A DNA stretch of 64,000 bases. It comes from an uncultured Eubacteriales bacterium. GTDB taxonomy: Bacteria > Bacillota > Clostridia > Oscillospirales > Butyricicoccaceae. This document shows positions 39,986-49,203 of the stretch, one piece after another. Both the position numbers and the translations under genes were made by a program. The notes beneath the pieces were generated by a model. It made no database searches. It worked only from the letters and a program-made list of their open reading frames with translations, and was not told where the DNA came from. The DNA lies in contig CAJTUM010000001.1 in the NCBI GenBank assembly GCA_910579575.1, positions 252,426-316,425 of the forward strand. Reading direction: 5' to 3'. How positions within the stretch are numbered: position 1 is the first letter of the stretch; each line of letters begins with the position of its first letter.

Positions 39986-41155
39986 TTATTTCAAATAGGA
40001 CAAAGCGCATTGAGCATAGGCTGCGGCGCCATAGGGGAAAGCGGCCTCGTCAAACTGTACCTTGGGGTGATGGGCGGGAAAATGGGGAATATGGTCCGCC
40101 CCGGCGCCCAGGCTCATGGCGCAGGAGGATACTTGGCGGGAAACATAGGCGAAATCCTCGCTGCCCATCATGCGGGCGTCGTCCAGCGGCAGAATGTCCA
40201 CTCCCTCCAGATCCTGGACCAGCGCTTCATGGAGCCAATCGGCAAACTGCTCCTCGCTGTAGTTGCTGGGGGTCCCGAAATCATTGTGGAATTCAGCCGT
40301 GCAGCGGTAGAGCTCCGCCAGCTTTTCCACCGCCTGCTCCATTCTCTCCAGCACGCGGGCCCGCACATCCTCGTTGAAGGTGCGTACTGTGGCTCTCAGC
40401 TCGCAGTCGTTGGGGATAATATTGTATGTCGTGCCCGAATGGATGCAGCAGGTGTTGATAACCGTGGCCTGCTGGGGGTCCACTTCATAGCGGCCGATAT
40501 CGGTGAAGGCCTCTACAATCTTGGCGGCGGCAAAGATGGGGTTGACGCTGTTTTGGGGAGACGCGCCGTGGCCGCCCTTGCCGTGGAGAATCACGCGGAT
40601 ATTATCGCTGGAGGCGGACACCACGCCCCGGCCCATCTTCAGCTGGCCGGTTTTCAGCGGAGCGCCGGCGATGTGAATGGCCACCGCATGGTCGGGCTTG
40701 GGGTTTTCCAGCAGACCGTCGTCAATCATGGATTTGGCGCCGGCCAGCGTCTCTTCGCCGGGCTGGAACATCAGGAGGGCCAGGCCGTTCAGCTGGCTTT
40801 CGTGGTCCTTCAGCAGCTTGGCCGCGCCCAGCAGCATGGCGGCGTGGGTGTCGTGGCCGCAGGCGTGCATTTTGCCCGGGCACTGGGAGGCGTAGGGCAA
40901 GCCGGTGTCTTCCGTCAGCGGCAAAGCGTCCATATCGCCCCGCAGCAGGATGCTTTTGCCCCCTTCTTTGCCAATGTAGGCCAGCACGCCGCTTTGGCCG
41001 CAATCCCGGAAACGGACGCCCAGCTTGGTCAGCTCCTCTTTCACATAGGCGGCGGTGACAGGCAGCTCCAGCCCCAGCTCCGGGTTTTGGTGGAAATACC
41101 GGCGCCAGGCCACGATCTGCTCCTGAATGGCTTGGGCTTCTTGCAATAAACGCAT
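39986..41155 (-). CDS. M20 family amidohydrolase (second of three)
   Basis: 389 residues. Same architecture as its neighbours: RRYFHQNPELGLELPVT, HACGHDTHAAMLLGAAK, FQPGEETLAGAKSMI, HGKGGHGASPQNSVNPIF and GSEDFAYVSRQVSSCAMSL. The DEEG of the other two is GEET here, a normal variant in the family. AAAGGAGCG precedes the ATG. The gap to the next gene downstream is 42 bases, suggesting one transcript. Confidence 0.92.
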   Translation of the reverse strand: MRLLQEAQAIQEQIVAWRRYFHQNPELGLELPVTAAYVKEELTKLGVRFRDCGQSGVLAYIGKEGGKSILLRGDMDALPLTEDTGLPYASQCPGKMHACGHDTHAAMLLGAAKLLKDHESQLNGLALLMFQPGEETLAGAKSMIDDGLLENPKPDHAVAIHIAGAPLKTGQLKMGRGVVSASSDNIRVILHGKGGHGASPQNSVNPIFAAAKIVEAFTDIGRYEVDPQQATVINTCCIHSGTTYNIIPNDCELRATVRTFNEDVRARVLERMEQAVEKLAELYRCTAEFHNDFGTPSNYSEEQFADWLHEALVQDLEGVDILPLDDARMMGSEDFAYVSRQVSSCAMSLGAGADHIPHFPAHHPKVQFDEAAFPYGAAAYAQCALSYLK

Positions 41156-41196
41156 AGTCGTTACGCTCCTTTATCAATTTTTAACAGTTGTTGATG

Positions 41197-42375
41197 TTAT
41201 GCCTCGTCCGCGAAATAGGATAGGGCGATCTGCACATAGGCGGCGGTTCCATAGACGAAGGCCGTTTCGTCAAACACCACCTTGGGGTGGTGCATCGGGT
41301 AAGCCTGGCCCTGGGGGCTGGTGCTGCCCAGAGAAACCATGGCGGAGGGAATCTGCTGGGTGACGAAGGAGAAATCTTCGCTGCCCATGCCCCGAGTCTT
41401 TTGCAGGGGCAGCAGATCAATTTCCGGCAGGTCCCGCTCCAGAAGCTGATGAAGGCGGGCGCTGAACTGCTCGTCGCTGTGGGTGCTGGGGGCGCTTTGG
41501 CCGATATGCCATTCGGCTGTGCAGCGGTAAAGGGAGGCGACCTGGTTCATGGCCTGTTGGAGCCGATCCAGCAGCCAGGCCCGCTGTTGTTCGTTGAATG
41601 TGCGCACAGTGCCCATGATTTCACAGTCGTTGGGGATGATATTATAAGTGGAGCCTGTGTGGATAGCGCAGATATTGACGACAGAGGGCTGCTGAGGGTT
41701 CAGCTCATAACGGGCGATATCCTCGAAAACGCCGATCAGCTTGATACCGGCATAAACCGGGCTGACGCTTTCCTCCGGCGCGGCGCCGTGGCCCCCTTTG
41801 CCGTGAAGCCGGATGCGAAAACCGTCGCTGGACGCCATACAGACGCCGCTGCGGATGGAAAGTTGGCCGGTTTTCAGCGCGTCCGCCGAGATATGGATGG
41901 CAACCGCTCGATCCGGCTTGGGGTTTTCCAGGCATCCGGCGGCGATCATATCCCGAGCGCCGGTGAGGCCCTCTTCGTCCGGCTGGAACATCAAAATGGC
42001 TTGACCGGTCAGCTCGCTCTCATGGTCCTTCAGAATTTTGGCCGCGCCCAGCAGCATAGCGGTGTGGGTGTCATGGCCGCAGGAGTGCATGGCGCAGGGG
42101 CATTCCGAGGCGAAGGGCAGACCGGTCAGCTCGTCCATGGGCAGGGCGTCCATATCCGCCCGCAGCAGGACGCTTTTGCCGCCTTTTGGGCCGATATAAG
42201 CCATAAAGGCGTTGGGAATGACCTCCCGATATTTCACGCCCCATTCCTCCAGCTTGCTCCGCACCAGGGCGGCGGTTTGCGTCAGCGCCTGGCCCACCTC
42301 AGGATGGCGGTGGATCTGTCTGCGCCACTGGACGATTGAATCCTCCAGCCCGCGGGCCTCCTGAAAAGCGTTCAT
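41197..42375 (-). CDS. M20 family amidohydrolase (first of three)
   Basis: 392 residues from ATG 42375, preceded by AAAGGAGA; the frame is open for another 270 bases upstream, but that stretch lacks a ribosome site and family similarity. Motifs: RRQIHRHPEVGQALTQT, HSCGHDTHTAMLLGAAK, FQPDEEGLTGARDMI, GKGGHGAAPEESVSPVY, and GSEDFSFVTQQIPSAMVSL. First gene of the tandem operon. Likely a cytoplasmic hydrolase of N-acyl amino acids or dipeptide-like amides; substrate unknown. Confidence 0.92.
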   Translation of the reverse strand: MNAFQEARGLEDSIVQWRRQIHRHPEVGQALTQTAALVRSKLEEWGVKYREVIPNAFMAYIGPKGGKSVLLRADMDALPMDELTGLPFASECPCAMHSCGHDTHTAMLLGAAKILKDHESELTGQAILMFQPDEEGLTGARDMIAAGCLENPKPDRAVAIHISADALKTGQLSIRSGVCMASSDGFRIRLHGKGGHGAAPEESVSPVYAGIKLIGVFEDIARYELNPQQPSVVNICAIHTGSTYNIIPNDCEIMGTVRTFNEQQRAWLLDRLQQAMNQVASLYRCTAEWHIGQSAPSTHSDEQFSARLHQLLERDLPEIDLLPLQKTRGMGSEDFSFVTQQIPSAMVSLGSTSPQGQAYPMHHPKVVFDETAFVYGTAAYVQIALSYFADEA

Positions 42376-42629
42376 GGCAATCTCTCCTTTTCTGATATAG
42401 TCGGCAGGGCGGCGGATCCTCCGGTCGCCTTGTCTAATCTTATCATACACGCCGCCGGGACAGGCTTCAACTGTTTTTCGAGAGCGCCGGCCGGAATTTT
42501 GTGAATTTTCCACAAACAGAAGAGGGAGAAAATCGGACGTTATCAATAAAGGAACCCGGGCAGATTGGGAAAAACGATTGGACATTCTGCGCAAGCTGTG
42601 GTATTTTATTGTCAGCGGCAGGACAGGAA

Positions 42630-42698
42630 TGAGCGCCTGTTCTCTCAAAACTCCATCGTTTAAATGGCAGAGCGCAGGGCGAAAGCCCTGCGTTTTGT
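42630..42698 (+). ncRNA. Possible small RNA 3' end: two hairpins and a T-run
   Basis: In the 447-base gap before the phospholipase-like gene, ACAGG/CCTGT (42631-42650 region) is followed by the tight GNRA-loop stem CGCAGGGC-GAAA-GCCCTGCG (42673-42692) and TTTTG. It looks like a transcript end without an upstream ORF. No clear promoter is seen. Could equally be a terminator for a decayed gene. Confidence 0.3.
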
Positions 42699-42822
42699 AT
42701 CTGTTTGCATCGGCGGAAAACGGTTTCGGGAAAGAAAAAGATTCTTAAATTTTTCACACAACGCTCATGAAACCGTCATACCCGCCTGATACAATAAAAA
42801 CATCCTTTTGATAGGAGCTGAT

Positions 42823-43350
42823 TTGCCTTTTATGCTGATGATTCCCCATATCCGCATCGCCAGCCGGGTGCGCCAGGTGATGGAGCGGCAGTTTGACGCC
42901 CGCCTCAACCCGGTGGCTTTTGCTTTGGGCAGCGTGTTTCCTGATATCTTGAAGCGGACGGAAACAGGATATCACGATGTGGCGGAGGCGGCTTGTCAGG
43001 CGCGCCGATACCGAATGGAGGCGCCCCAAGGGCGCTGGCGCAGCAGCTTCCGGCTGGGCATGATCTGCCATTTCGCGGCGGATAGTTTTTGCCAGGCGCA
43101 TATCGGCCGCGGCCAATACACTCGCCGAGGTCACGCCCTTTATGAGGCGCGTCAATGTCGGCAGCTCAAGCGCAATTTGGGGCGAGCCCAGCGGTTGGCC
43201 CTGACTTGCTCTTACCCGGCGGGCGACCAGGCGATGAATCGGTTTTTGCAGGATCAGCGGGATTTTGCCAGCCGCCGGCGGAGCTACCGCCAGGAGGCGG
43301 AGGCGGCCGTCAAGGGCTGCGTCATGGCCCTGCGGGGCGCGGCGGGCTAA
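42823..43350 (+). CDS. Zinc-dependent phospholipase C-like protein
   Basis: About 175 residues. The start is uncertain: TTG 42823 lies 5 bases after AGGAG, ATG 42832 is alternative. The sequence begins MIPHIRIASRV, then NPVAFALGSVFPDI, and has the histidine/aspartate block MICHFAADSFCQAH typical of the zinc-dependent phospholipase C (PF00882) group in which His and Asp bind metals. There is no signal peptide, so it is cytoplasmic as in many clostridial members. Function in these bacteria is not established. Confidence 0.72.
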   Translation: MPFMLMIPHIRIASRVRQVMERQFDARLNPVAFALGSVFPDILKRTETGYHDVAEAACQARRYRMEAPQGRWRSSFRLGMICHFAADSFCQAHIGRGQYTRRGHALYEARQCRQLKRNLGRAQRLALTCSYPAGDQAMNRFLQDQRDFASRRRSYRQEAEAAVKGCVMALRGAAG

Positions 43351-43456
43351 AAGATTGCTTTCCCTCTTTCTTCTCTTAAATATATAAGGGCTGAGGCTCT
43401 GCTCCTTTGTTGGCGGCAGGGCCTTTGCTCTGCCCGAACAAACGAGGGAATTTTGT

Positions 43457-43490
43457 CCGCCGGCGAAAAAAATAGTTTTTTCCCGGCGGT
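43457..43490 (+). terminator. Symmetric hairpin before the CofE-like gene
   Basis: CCGCCGG...CCGGCGG arms enclosing A-run and T-run arms, forming a long near-perfect inverted repeat. It may terminate transcription from upstream. A TATAAT at 43499-43504 just beyond it is a candidate -10 for the next gene, with no clear -35. Confidence 0.5.
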
Positions 43491-43595
43491 TTCTCCTGTA
43501 TAATGAAATTGCGAAGCCGCCCAAGACCGGCTTTGCAGAAACCGACCGCAACCGGCCCAGACCGGGAATAGAAAGATAAAAGGGAGTATGAAACT

Positions 43596-44786
43596 GTGGA
43601 AAGATTAGTGGGAACCGTTTCGCGGGGCATCCGGGCTCCGATTATTCGTCAGGGCGACGATATCAGCCAAATTGTGGTGGACAGCGTGTTGGCCGCCGCC
43701 CAAAGCGACGGCTTTGCTATCCGCGATCGGGACGTCGTCGCCGTCACCGAAGCGGTAGTGGCCAGAGCTCAGGGCAATTATGCCACGACAGAGCAGATTG
43801 CCAAGGACATCCGGCAAAAATTCGGCGGCGGAACGCTGGGAGTCGTTTTTCCTATTTTGAGCCGCAACCGTTTCGCCATGTGCCTGAAGGGCGTTGCCCG
43901 AGGCGCGGAAAAAATTGTGCTGATGCTCAGCTATCCCTCCGACGAGGTGGGAAACCATATTGTCAGCCTGGACGCGTTGGATGAAAAAGGGGTCAATCCC
44001 TGGGCGGACGTGCTGACCGAACAGCAATTTCGGGAGCTTTTTGGTCCGGCTCGCCATACCTTTACCGGCGTGGATTACATCGCCTACTATAAGGAGCTGA
44101 TTGAGAGCTGCGGCTGTCAGGCGGAGGTCGTGTTAGCCAACGACTGCCGGGCGATTTTGGGTTATACCAAACGCGTGCTGTGCTGCGATATCCACACCAG
44201 GGCTCGGAGCAAGCGGCTGCTGCAAAGCGCCGGGGCGGAAATCGTCTATTGCTTAGACGAAATTCTCAGCCAGCCGGTGGACGGCAGCGGCTGCAACGAA
44301 CAATACGGCTTGTTGGGCTCCAACAAAGCCACAGAAGAATCCGTCAAGCTCTTCCCGCGGGATTGCGTTCCGGTGGTTGAGGCCATTCAAAAGGGCATTT
44401 TGGAGCGCACGGGCAAGCGCGTGGAAGTGATGATTTACGGCGACGGCGCCTTTAAGGACCCTGTGGGGAAAATTTGGGAGTTGGCGGATCCGGTGGTTTC
44501 GCCGGCCTATACCGACGGCCTGGAGGGGCAGCCCAACGAGGTCAAGCTGAAATACCTGGCGGACAACGAATTTGCCCATTTGCAGGGCCAGGAGCTGAAG
44601 GACGCCATTTCCGATTATATTCGCAACAAAGGAGAGGACCTGACCGGCAAAATGGTTTCCCAGGGCACCACCCCTCGCCGGCTCACGGATTTGATCGGCT
44701 CGTTGTGCGATTTAACCTCTGGCAGCGGCGACAAAGGCACTCCTATCGTGTTGGTACAGGGCTATTTCGACAACTATATCGCCTAA
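43596..44786 (+). CDS. CofE/F420-0:L-glutamate ligase-like protein
   Basis: 396 residues from GTG 43596 with AAGGGAG 11 bases upstream. The N-terminal domain has the coenzyme F420 gamma-glutamyl ligase fold pattern: VGTVSRGIRAPIIRQGDDI, DRDVVAVTEAVVARAQGNY, and a later GDGAFKDPVGKIWELADPVV. True CofE proteins are about 250 residues; this longer form is common in Firmicutes that do not make F420, so the real substrate is likely another acid to which an amino acid is attached. No F420 genes are adjacent. A terminator follows. Confidence 0.72.
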   Translation: MERLVGTVSRGIRAPIIRQGDDISQIVVDSVLAAAQSDGFAIRDRDVVAVTEAVVARAQGNYATTEQIAKDIRQKFGGGTLGVVFPILSRNRFAMCLKGVARGAEKIVLMLSYPSDEVGNHIVSLDALDEKGVNPWADVLTEQQFRELFGPARHTFTGVDYIAYYKELIESCGCQAEVVLANDCRAILGYTKRVLCCDIHTRARSKRLLQSAGAEIVYCLDEILSQPVDGSGCNEQYGLLGSNKATEESVKLFPRDCVPVVEAIQKGILERTGKRVEVMIYGDGAFKDPVGKIWELADPVVSPAYTDGLEGQPNEVKLKYLADNEFAHLQGQELKDAISDYIRNKGEDLTGKMVSQGTTPRRLTDLIGSLCDLTSGSGDKGTPIVLVQGYFDNYIA

Positions 44787-44876
44787 CTATCCTGAATCGG
44801 AGCGCGTTTTGGCGCAGCATACCAAACGGTTCGCCAGAAAGCTCTTGTTGACAAAATGCTCGACATATCAGGATAC

Positions 44877-44925
44877 AAACGCCCGCGGACGAAGCCTTTT
44901 TTAGACTTTCGTCCGCGGGCGTTTT
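44877..44925 (+). terminator. Terminator between the CofE-like and SLH genes
   Basis: Stem AAACGCCCGCGGACGAA / TTCGTCCGCGGGCGTTT with T-rich loop and TTTTG. Works in both directions for the convergent genes. Confidence 0.9.
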
Positions 44926-44958
44926 GCAGGATAGAGTCAACTGGCAAGCGCCGCCGGC

Positions 44959-47268
44959 CTATTTGACCAAAATCATGGTAGCCACAAATTCGTCGCCTTT
45001 GTAAGAGCCAAATACTTGCAGCTGGTCGCCGGGCTGGATGTTATCCAAAGTCAGATTGGCGCCGTTGACCCGCATGATTTTTGCCGCGGCAGGGGCGGAG
45101 ACAGAGACCCGGTTGTCTACGCGGGCGCTGTCTGTCTCCAACAGAATCGCCCTGTCGGAAACGTTGACAAATAAAACGGAACCCAGCAGTTCGCCGGTAG
45201 CCGGCGTTCCGCCGGTGAGTTTGACTTCGGTAATCAGGCCGTTGACCGCCGTCAGAGTGACGGAGCCGCCCACTGCGTCAGATAGATCGATTTTCGTGCT
45301 GCCGTTGGTAACGCTGACGCCGGCGGCCAAGGTATAAGGGGTCGTTTCGCCGTTTTTGTCGGTTAGATACAGCAGGTTTCCAGAGGCGTCGAAGGAAATC
45401 CGCTCCACTTTGCCGGAGATCGTTTCGCTTTTGGTTTTGGCCTCAATGACGGTTACTTTGCCGGCGGCAACAGTTACCGTCAGCGAGTCTGCGCTGGTCA
45501 GCCGGTCGATGGAGCTGGCTTTGCCGTCCCGCCGCACAGTGGGCAAACGGTTCGGGTTCAGGCTGAAAATAGAGATCCCGCCCAGATCGTCCTTGACCTC
45601 CAGCACAATGGTATCGCCAAATTGCAGGCCGACCAGCGTGCCGACGGCGGTATAATTCCCTGTTTCCGCATAAAGCTCTGTGATGCGGTTGTCAACCAGT
45701 TTGATTGTCAGCAAACTGCCCTTGGGGATATTTTGATAGGTTGTTTCTTTGCCTTGGTTGACGATGCGGCAGCCTTGGGCCAACCGATAAGTAGCCGTTT
45801 TATTGTCGCTGACGCCGTTAACCCGCAGGGCGTTGGCGCCCTCATAGCTGACGGCGCTGTCATAAACGGCCTGGAGATATTGGGACCGGGCGTCCACATC
45901 GACGCTGGTCACCTTGCCGTCGTCGTGAGACACCCGCAGGGAAACCCAACGACCCTTGTGAGTTTCAGACAAAGCGGCCGCCGCGCCGTTGACTAAGATT
46001 TCCGCCGAATCGGGGATCTGGTAACGCGAAATAACGCCGGAAACGCTGTTGACCAGCAGGTCGTCGCCGTCAATATCCACAATCAGGCCAGTCTGCTCTG
46101 AGCCGCCGCCGGTGAGGCGCAGAGAGAGCAGCCGCCCCATGCCGTCGCTGACGCAGGAAGCGGCCCGATAGCCGGCGTCTGGGTCGATAATCGTCCGATC
46201 CCCCAGCTGACTGCCTGCCAGCACCTGAGTAAAACGGTCCAGAGTGAAGGTCTGGTTTTCGCCGCTGCTGTCCTTGACCACAATCTGGTTGTTAGAGATT
46301 TGAGACACAGTGCCCAGACTGGCCATGGGATTGGAAAGAATGGTCACGGACTCCGGCGCAGAGCTGTCTCCCGGTTGGCAGCGGACTCGGGCAAAGCCGC
46401 CTTCGGCGGCCTGAGAGGGTTGGATTTTGGCGCCGTCCTGATAGAAAGGAACATTGGAGGAGGCGCGGATTTTCTGGGTTTCGCCTTTGACGTCCCGCAG
46501 CGTCAGCAGATAGGATTCCCCGTCTGCCTGGCATTCGACCACCGTTCCCGCCGCAAAGGGATAAGAGGTGTAATCGGCAAATTCCGCCTCCAAGCCGTTG
46601 GACTGCATATAGGCCATGGCTCGAGACAAGATAGCGGCCACCTGGGCCCGGGTCACTTGGCCCTTGGGCTGGAATTGGTTATTTTCCATGCCCTCCACCA
46701 CCTTAAATTTGGACAGCAGATAGACGGAGGAGCGGTTTTGGCTGGCCACGTCGTCGGCGTCTTGGAAGGGCAGAGAAACGCCCTGCAAGGTGGCGGCGGC
46801 AGGCCCCAGCTGCATAGCCCGGGCTGTATAGAGGGCCAGATTCTGGCGGCTGGCCGCTTTGCCGATTTGGCCAGAGGAAACCAGCTTGCTCAGCTCGCTT
46901 TCCGACACAATGCCCGCTTCCAGGCAGACGGCCAGGTTTTGGTAGGCCCAATCCGATTCGCCTTTCATGATTTCTTTGATCTTGGCGTTCCATTTGGAGG
47001 AAATCTGGGAAACCGGCGCGCCGCTTTCCATGCACAGCCGGGAAGCGAAGACCAAGGTCTCCAGGTTGGTCACCTGGGCGTCGGGTTTGAAGGTTCCGTC
47101 CTCATATCCCTGGATTTTTCCTTTTTGTGAAAGCTCGTCAATATAAGTCTTGGCCCAGTGGCCGGCAGTATCGGTAAATCCCGCCGCAGACGCTTGGCCC
47201 AGCAGCAGCATGGCTGCCAGCGAGCCGGCCGCCAGCCGTTTCAATCCATTTTGGTTGTTGCGTTTCAT
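44959..47268 (-). CDS. S-layer homology domain surface protein
   Basis: 769 residues. Signal peptide (about 1-28, AAMLLLGQASAAG), then three SLH repeats: FTDTAGHWAKTYIDELSQKG with IQGYEDGTFKPDAQV (about 31-75), a weaker middle repeat (about 90-150) and FQDADDVASQNRSSVYLLSKFKVV with FQPKGQVTRAQVAAILSRAM (about 168-225). The remaining 540 residues are beta-rich modules with internal similarity (GTVVECQADGESYLLTLRDV, IVVKDSSGENQTFTLDRF, SGKVERISFDASGNLLYLTD). No catalytic motif is seen. Likely a structural wall-anchored protein. GGAGGCGCG precedes the ATG and a consensus-like promoter lies about 100 bases upstream. Confidence 0.9.
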   Translation of the reverse strand: MKRNNQNGLKRLAAGSLAAMLLLGQASAAGFTDTAGHWAKTYIDELSQKGKIQGYEDGTFKPDAQVTNLETLVFASRLCMESGAPVSQISSKWNAKIKEIMKGESDWAYQNLAVCLEAGIVSESELSKLVSSGQIGKAASRQNLALYTARAMQLGPAAATLQGVSLPFQDADDVASQNRSSVYLLSKFKVVEGMENNQFQPKGQVTRAQVAAILSRAMAYMQSNGLEAEFADYTSYPFAAGTVVECQADGESYLLTLRDVKGETQKIRASSNVPFYQDGAKIQPSQAAEGGFARVRCQPGDSSAPESVTILSNPMASLGTVSQISNNQIVVKDSSGENQTFTLDRFTQVLAGSQLGDRTIIDPDAGYRAASCVSDGMGRLLSLRLTGGGSEQTGLIVDIDGDDLLVNSVSGVISRYQIPDSAEILVNGAAAALSETHKGRWVSLRVSHDDGKVTSVDVDARSQYLQAVYDSAVSYEGANALRVNGVSDNKTATYRLAQGCRIVNQGKETTYQNIPKGSLLTIKLVDNRITELYAETGNYTAVGTLVGLQFGDTIVLEVKDDLGGISIFSLNPNRLPTVRRDGKASSIDRLTSADSLTVTVAAGKVTVIEAKTKSETISGKVERISFDASGNLLYLTDKNGETTPYTLAAGVSVTNGSTKIDLSDAVGGSVTLTAVNGLITEVKLTGGTPATGELLGSVLFVNVSDRAILLETDSARVDNRVSVSAPAAAKIMRVNGANLTLDNIQPGDQLQVFGSYKGDEFVATMILVK

Positions 47269-47367
47269 CGCGCGCCTCCTTCTGCCGGCGTTTGCCGGCG
47301 TCGCTTGTAGGAATGGGAGTCAAACGAGAAAGACCCGGGAAATCTGCTGGGCCTTTTCTCTGCCTTT

Positions 47368-47396
47368 ATTATAATGGTTTTCCGCTCCAATGGCAA
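47368..47396 (-). promoter_or_regulatory. Promoter of the SLH protein gene
   Basis: Minus strand: -35 TTGCCA (47391-47396), 17-base spacer, -10 TATAAT (47368-47373). Confidence 0.75.
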
Positions 47397-47497
47397 GCGG
47401 CCCGGCAGTTTTCACAAACAGGACAAAATTTGGCGGAAGGGCCCGCCGCCCTTTTTGGCGCCTTTTTCGTTTGCCGGGAAAAAATGACGGAAAAGAT

Positions 47498-47526
47498 TTG
47501 CGCTGGGCGGGAAAGTGTACTATAAT
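47498..47526 (+). promoter_or_regulatory. Promoter of the amino acid ABC transporter operon
   Basis: -35 TTGCGC (47498-47503), 17-base spacer, -10 TATAAT (47521-47526). It leads into a GC-rich, 180-base leader (47527-47705) with no gene and no riboswitch that I recognise. Confidence 0.65.
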
Positions 47527-47705
47527 GGTAGACGGAGCCGGCGGGGCTGGCGTCTGTCAAGGCGGCGTCGGGGTTGGGCCGCCGGAGGCAGGCGCGTCGG
47601 TCTGGGAGAGGCGGGTTTGCGGGGCGATTGCGGCGCCGCGCATCCGGCCGCCGCTTGCGCCTGCTCCGCAGAAACGCTTTTGATCGAAAGGAATGATGCA
47701 AATCA

Positions 47706-48383
47706 ATGATAGACCAAAGGTTATTGGAACTGTTGGCGGATTCTTTTTTTAAGATTCTGCTGCCTGGATTGGCTGTCACGATTCCGCTGACGGTGATTTC
47801 CTTTAGTCTGGCCATGGCGATTGCCGTGGCTGCGGCTTTGGTCCAGTTTGCCAATATCCGGGGCCTCAAGCAGCTGGCCCGGTTTTACATCTGGATTATC
47901 CGGGGCACGCCGTTGTTGGTGCAGCTGTTCACTATTTTTTATGGTCTGCCCAACCTGGGCGTTGTCATTGCTCCCTTTCCGGCGGCTGTGGTGGTATTTT
48001 CTATCAACGAAGGGGCTTACGCGGCGGAAATTATCCGAGCCGCTCTGGAATCTGTTCCGACCGGGCAGATGGAGGCCGGCTATTGCGTCGGCATGAGCTA
48101 TTTGCAGATTATCCGGCGCATTGTGCTGCCTCAGGCGCTGCGCACAGCCTTCCCCTCTCTTTCCAATTCTTTAATTTCCATGCTGAAGGATACTTCCCTG
48201 GCTTCCACTATCACTGTGGCGGAAATGCTGATGGTAACCCGCCGTATCGTGGCTCGGACATATGAACCGCTGGCCCTTTACTTGGAGGTAGGCTTGGTTT
48301 ATCTGTTGTTCTGCACAGTAATCACCAAGCTGCAAAAAATAGGGGAACGAAAACTGAATTCTTACGGGCATCAGAAAGGATAA
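47706..48383 (+). CDS. Polar amino acid ABC transporter permease
   Basis: 225 residues of the His/Glu/Gln/Arg/opine permease family: about five membrane helices, WIIRGTPLLVQLFTIFYGLP near the family signature, and the EAA loop GQMEAGYCVGMSYLQIIRRIVLPQALRTAFP that contacts the ATPase. Helices near LAVTIPLTVISFSLAMAIAVAAAL begin the protein. A homodimer would form the channel, since only one permease is encoded. Followed by ATPase and lipoprotein genes in one operon. Confidence 0.93.
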   Translation: MIDQRLLELLADSFFKILLPGLAVTIPLTVISFSLAMAIAVAAALVQFANIRGLKQLARFYIWIIRGTPLLVQLFTIFYGLPNLGVVIAPFPAAVVVFSINEGAYAAEIIRAALESVPTGQMEAGYCVGMSYLQIIRRIVLPQALRTAFPSLSNSLISMLKDTSLASTITVAEMLMVTRRIVARTYEPLALYLEVGLVYLLFCTVITKLQKIGERKLNSYGHQKG

Positions 48384-48386
48384 ACT

Positions 48387-49136
48387 ATGCTGAAAGTGAC
48401 AAATGTCCGCAAATCCTTCGGCAATCTGGAGATTTTAAAAGGCGTGGACCTGGATGTGAATCAGGGGGACGTTGTGGCTGTCCTGGGCCCCAGCGGCTCG
48501 GGCAAAACCACGCTGCTGCGCTGCGTCAATTTTTTGGAACAGGCGGACCAGGGGACGATGGTCTTTGACGGCGAAACCTTTGAGATGGGCAAAATGGCCA
48601 GCAGGGATATCGCCCGCATCCGCAAAAAGACCGCCTTTGTCTTCCAGGGATACAACCTGTTTTTCAACAAGACGGCGCTGCAAAATGTGACGGAAGGGCT
48701 GATTGTGGCCCGAAAAATGCCCAAAGACCAGGCGCTGGACATCGCCCGGCGGGCCCTGGACAAAGTGGGCATGGGGGACCGGGCGGACCACTACCCCAAT
48801 CAGCTTTCCGGCGGCCAGCAGCAGCGAGTAGCCATCGCCAGAGCTTTGGCCGCTGATCCAGAAATTATCTTTTTCGACGAGCCCACCTCCGCCCTGGACC
48901 CGGAGCTTATCGGCGAAGTGTTGGCCGTTATGCGCCAGCTGGCCCAAGAGGGCATGACCATGCTGGTGGTGACCCACGAGATGAATTTTGCCCGGACGGT
49001 TTCCAATAAAGTGATCTTTATGGAAAACGGCCTGGTGATTGAGCAAGGGACCTCTAAGGACTTTTTTGCCGCCCCCAAGGAGGAGCGGACCAAAGCCTTT
49101 TTGCGCACAATAGCCGGTTATGCCGATCGAGGATAA
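48387..49136 (+). CDS. Polar amino acid ABC transporter ATP-binding protein (GlnQ-like)
   Basis: 249 residues. Complete ABC ATPase: Walker [11 protein letters not shown]-loop VFQGYNLF, signature [15 protein letters not shown], Walker [16 protein letters not shown]-loop VVTHEMNFA. The [18 protein letters not shown] segment is typical of GlnQ/ArtP-type ATPases. It starts 3 bases after the permease stop. Energises uptake by the permease and the lipoprotein. Confidence 0.94.
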   Translation: MLKVTNVRKSFGNLEILKGVDLDVNQGDVVAVLGPSGSGKTTLLRCVNFLEQADQGTMVFDGETFEMGKMASRDIARIRKKTAFVFQGYNLFFNKTALQNVTEGLIVARKMPKDQALDIARRALDKVGMGDRADHYPNQLSGGQQQRVAIARALAADPEIIFFDEPTSALDPELIGEVLAVMRQLAQEGMTMLVVTHEMNFARTVSNKVIFMENGLVIEQGTSKDFFAAPKEERTKAFLRTIAGYADRG

Positions 49137-49203
49137 CCGGGCGCGACCCTGCATAGCCATCAAACAAATCAAATCGCCAACCCCGAGCAAAGGAGAAAAC
49201 AGA

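Noticed and set aside
38738..41149. An 803-codon plus-strand open frame
   Set aside because: It is the antisense shadow of two M20 genes whose motifs are unambiguous on the minus strand; GC-rich codon use opens the opposite frame.
41197..42648. Longer 483-residue version of the first M20 protein
   Set aside because: The extra 91 residues lie upstream of a strong AAAGGAGA-ATG start and show no similarity to the M20 family.
44788..44876. TATCCTGA ... TCAGGATA inverted repeat around a 90-base segment
   Set aside because: Only 8 bp arms, no duplicated target, no transposase-like content; likely chance next to the terminator.
47527..47705. Riboswitch in the GC-rich leader of the ABC transporter operon
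   Set aside because: No conserved riboswitch core could be identified by eye; the leader shows only general GC richness.
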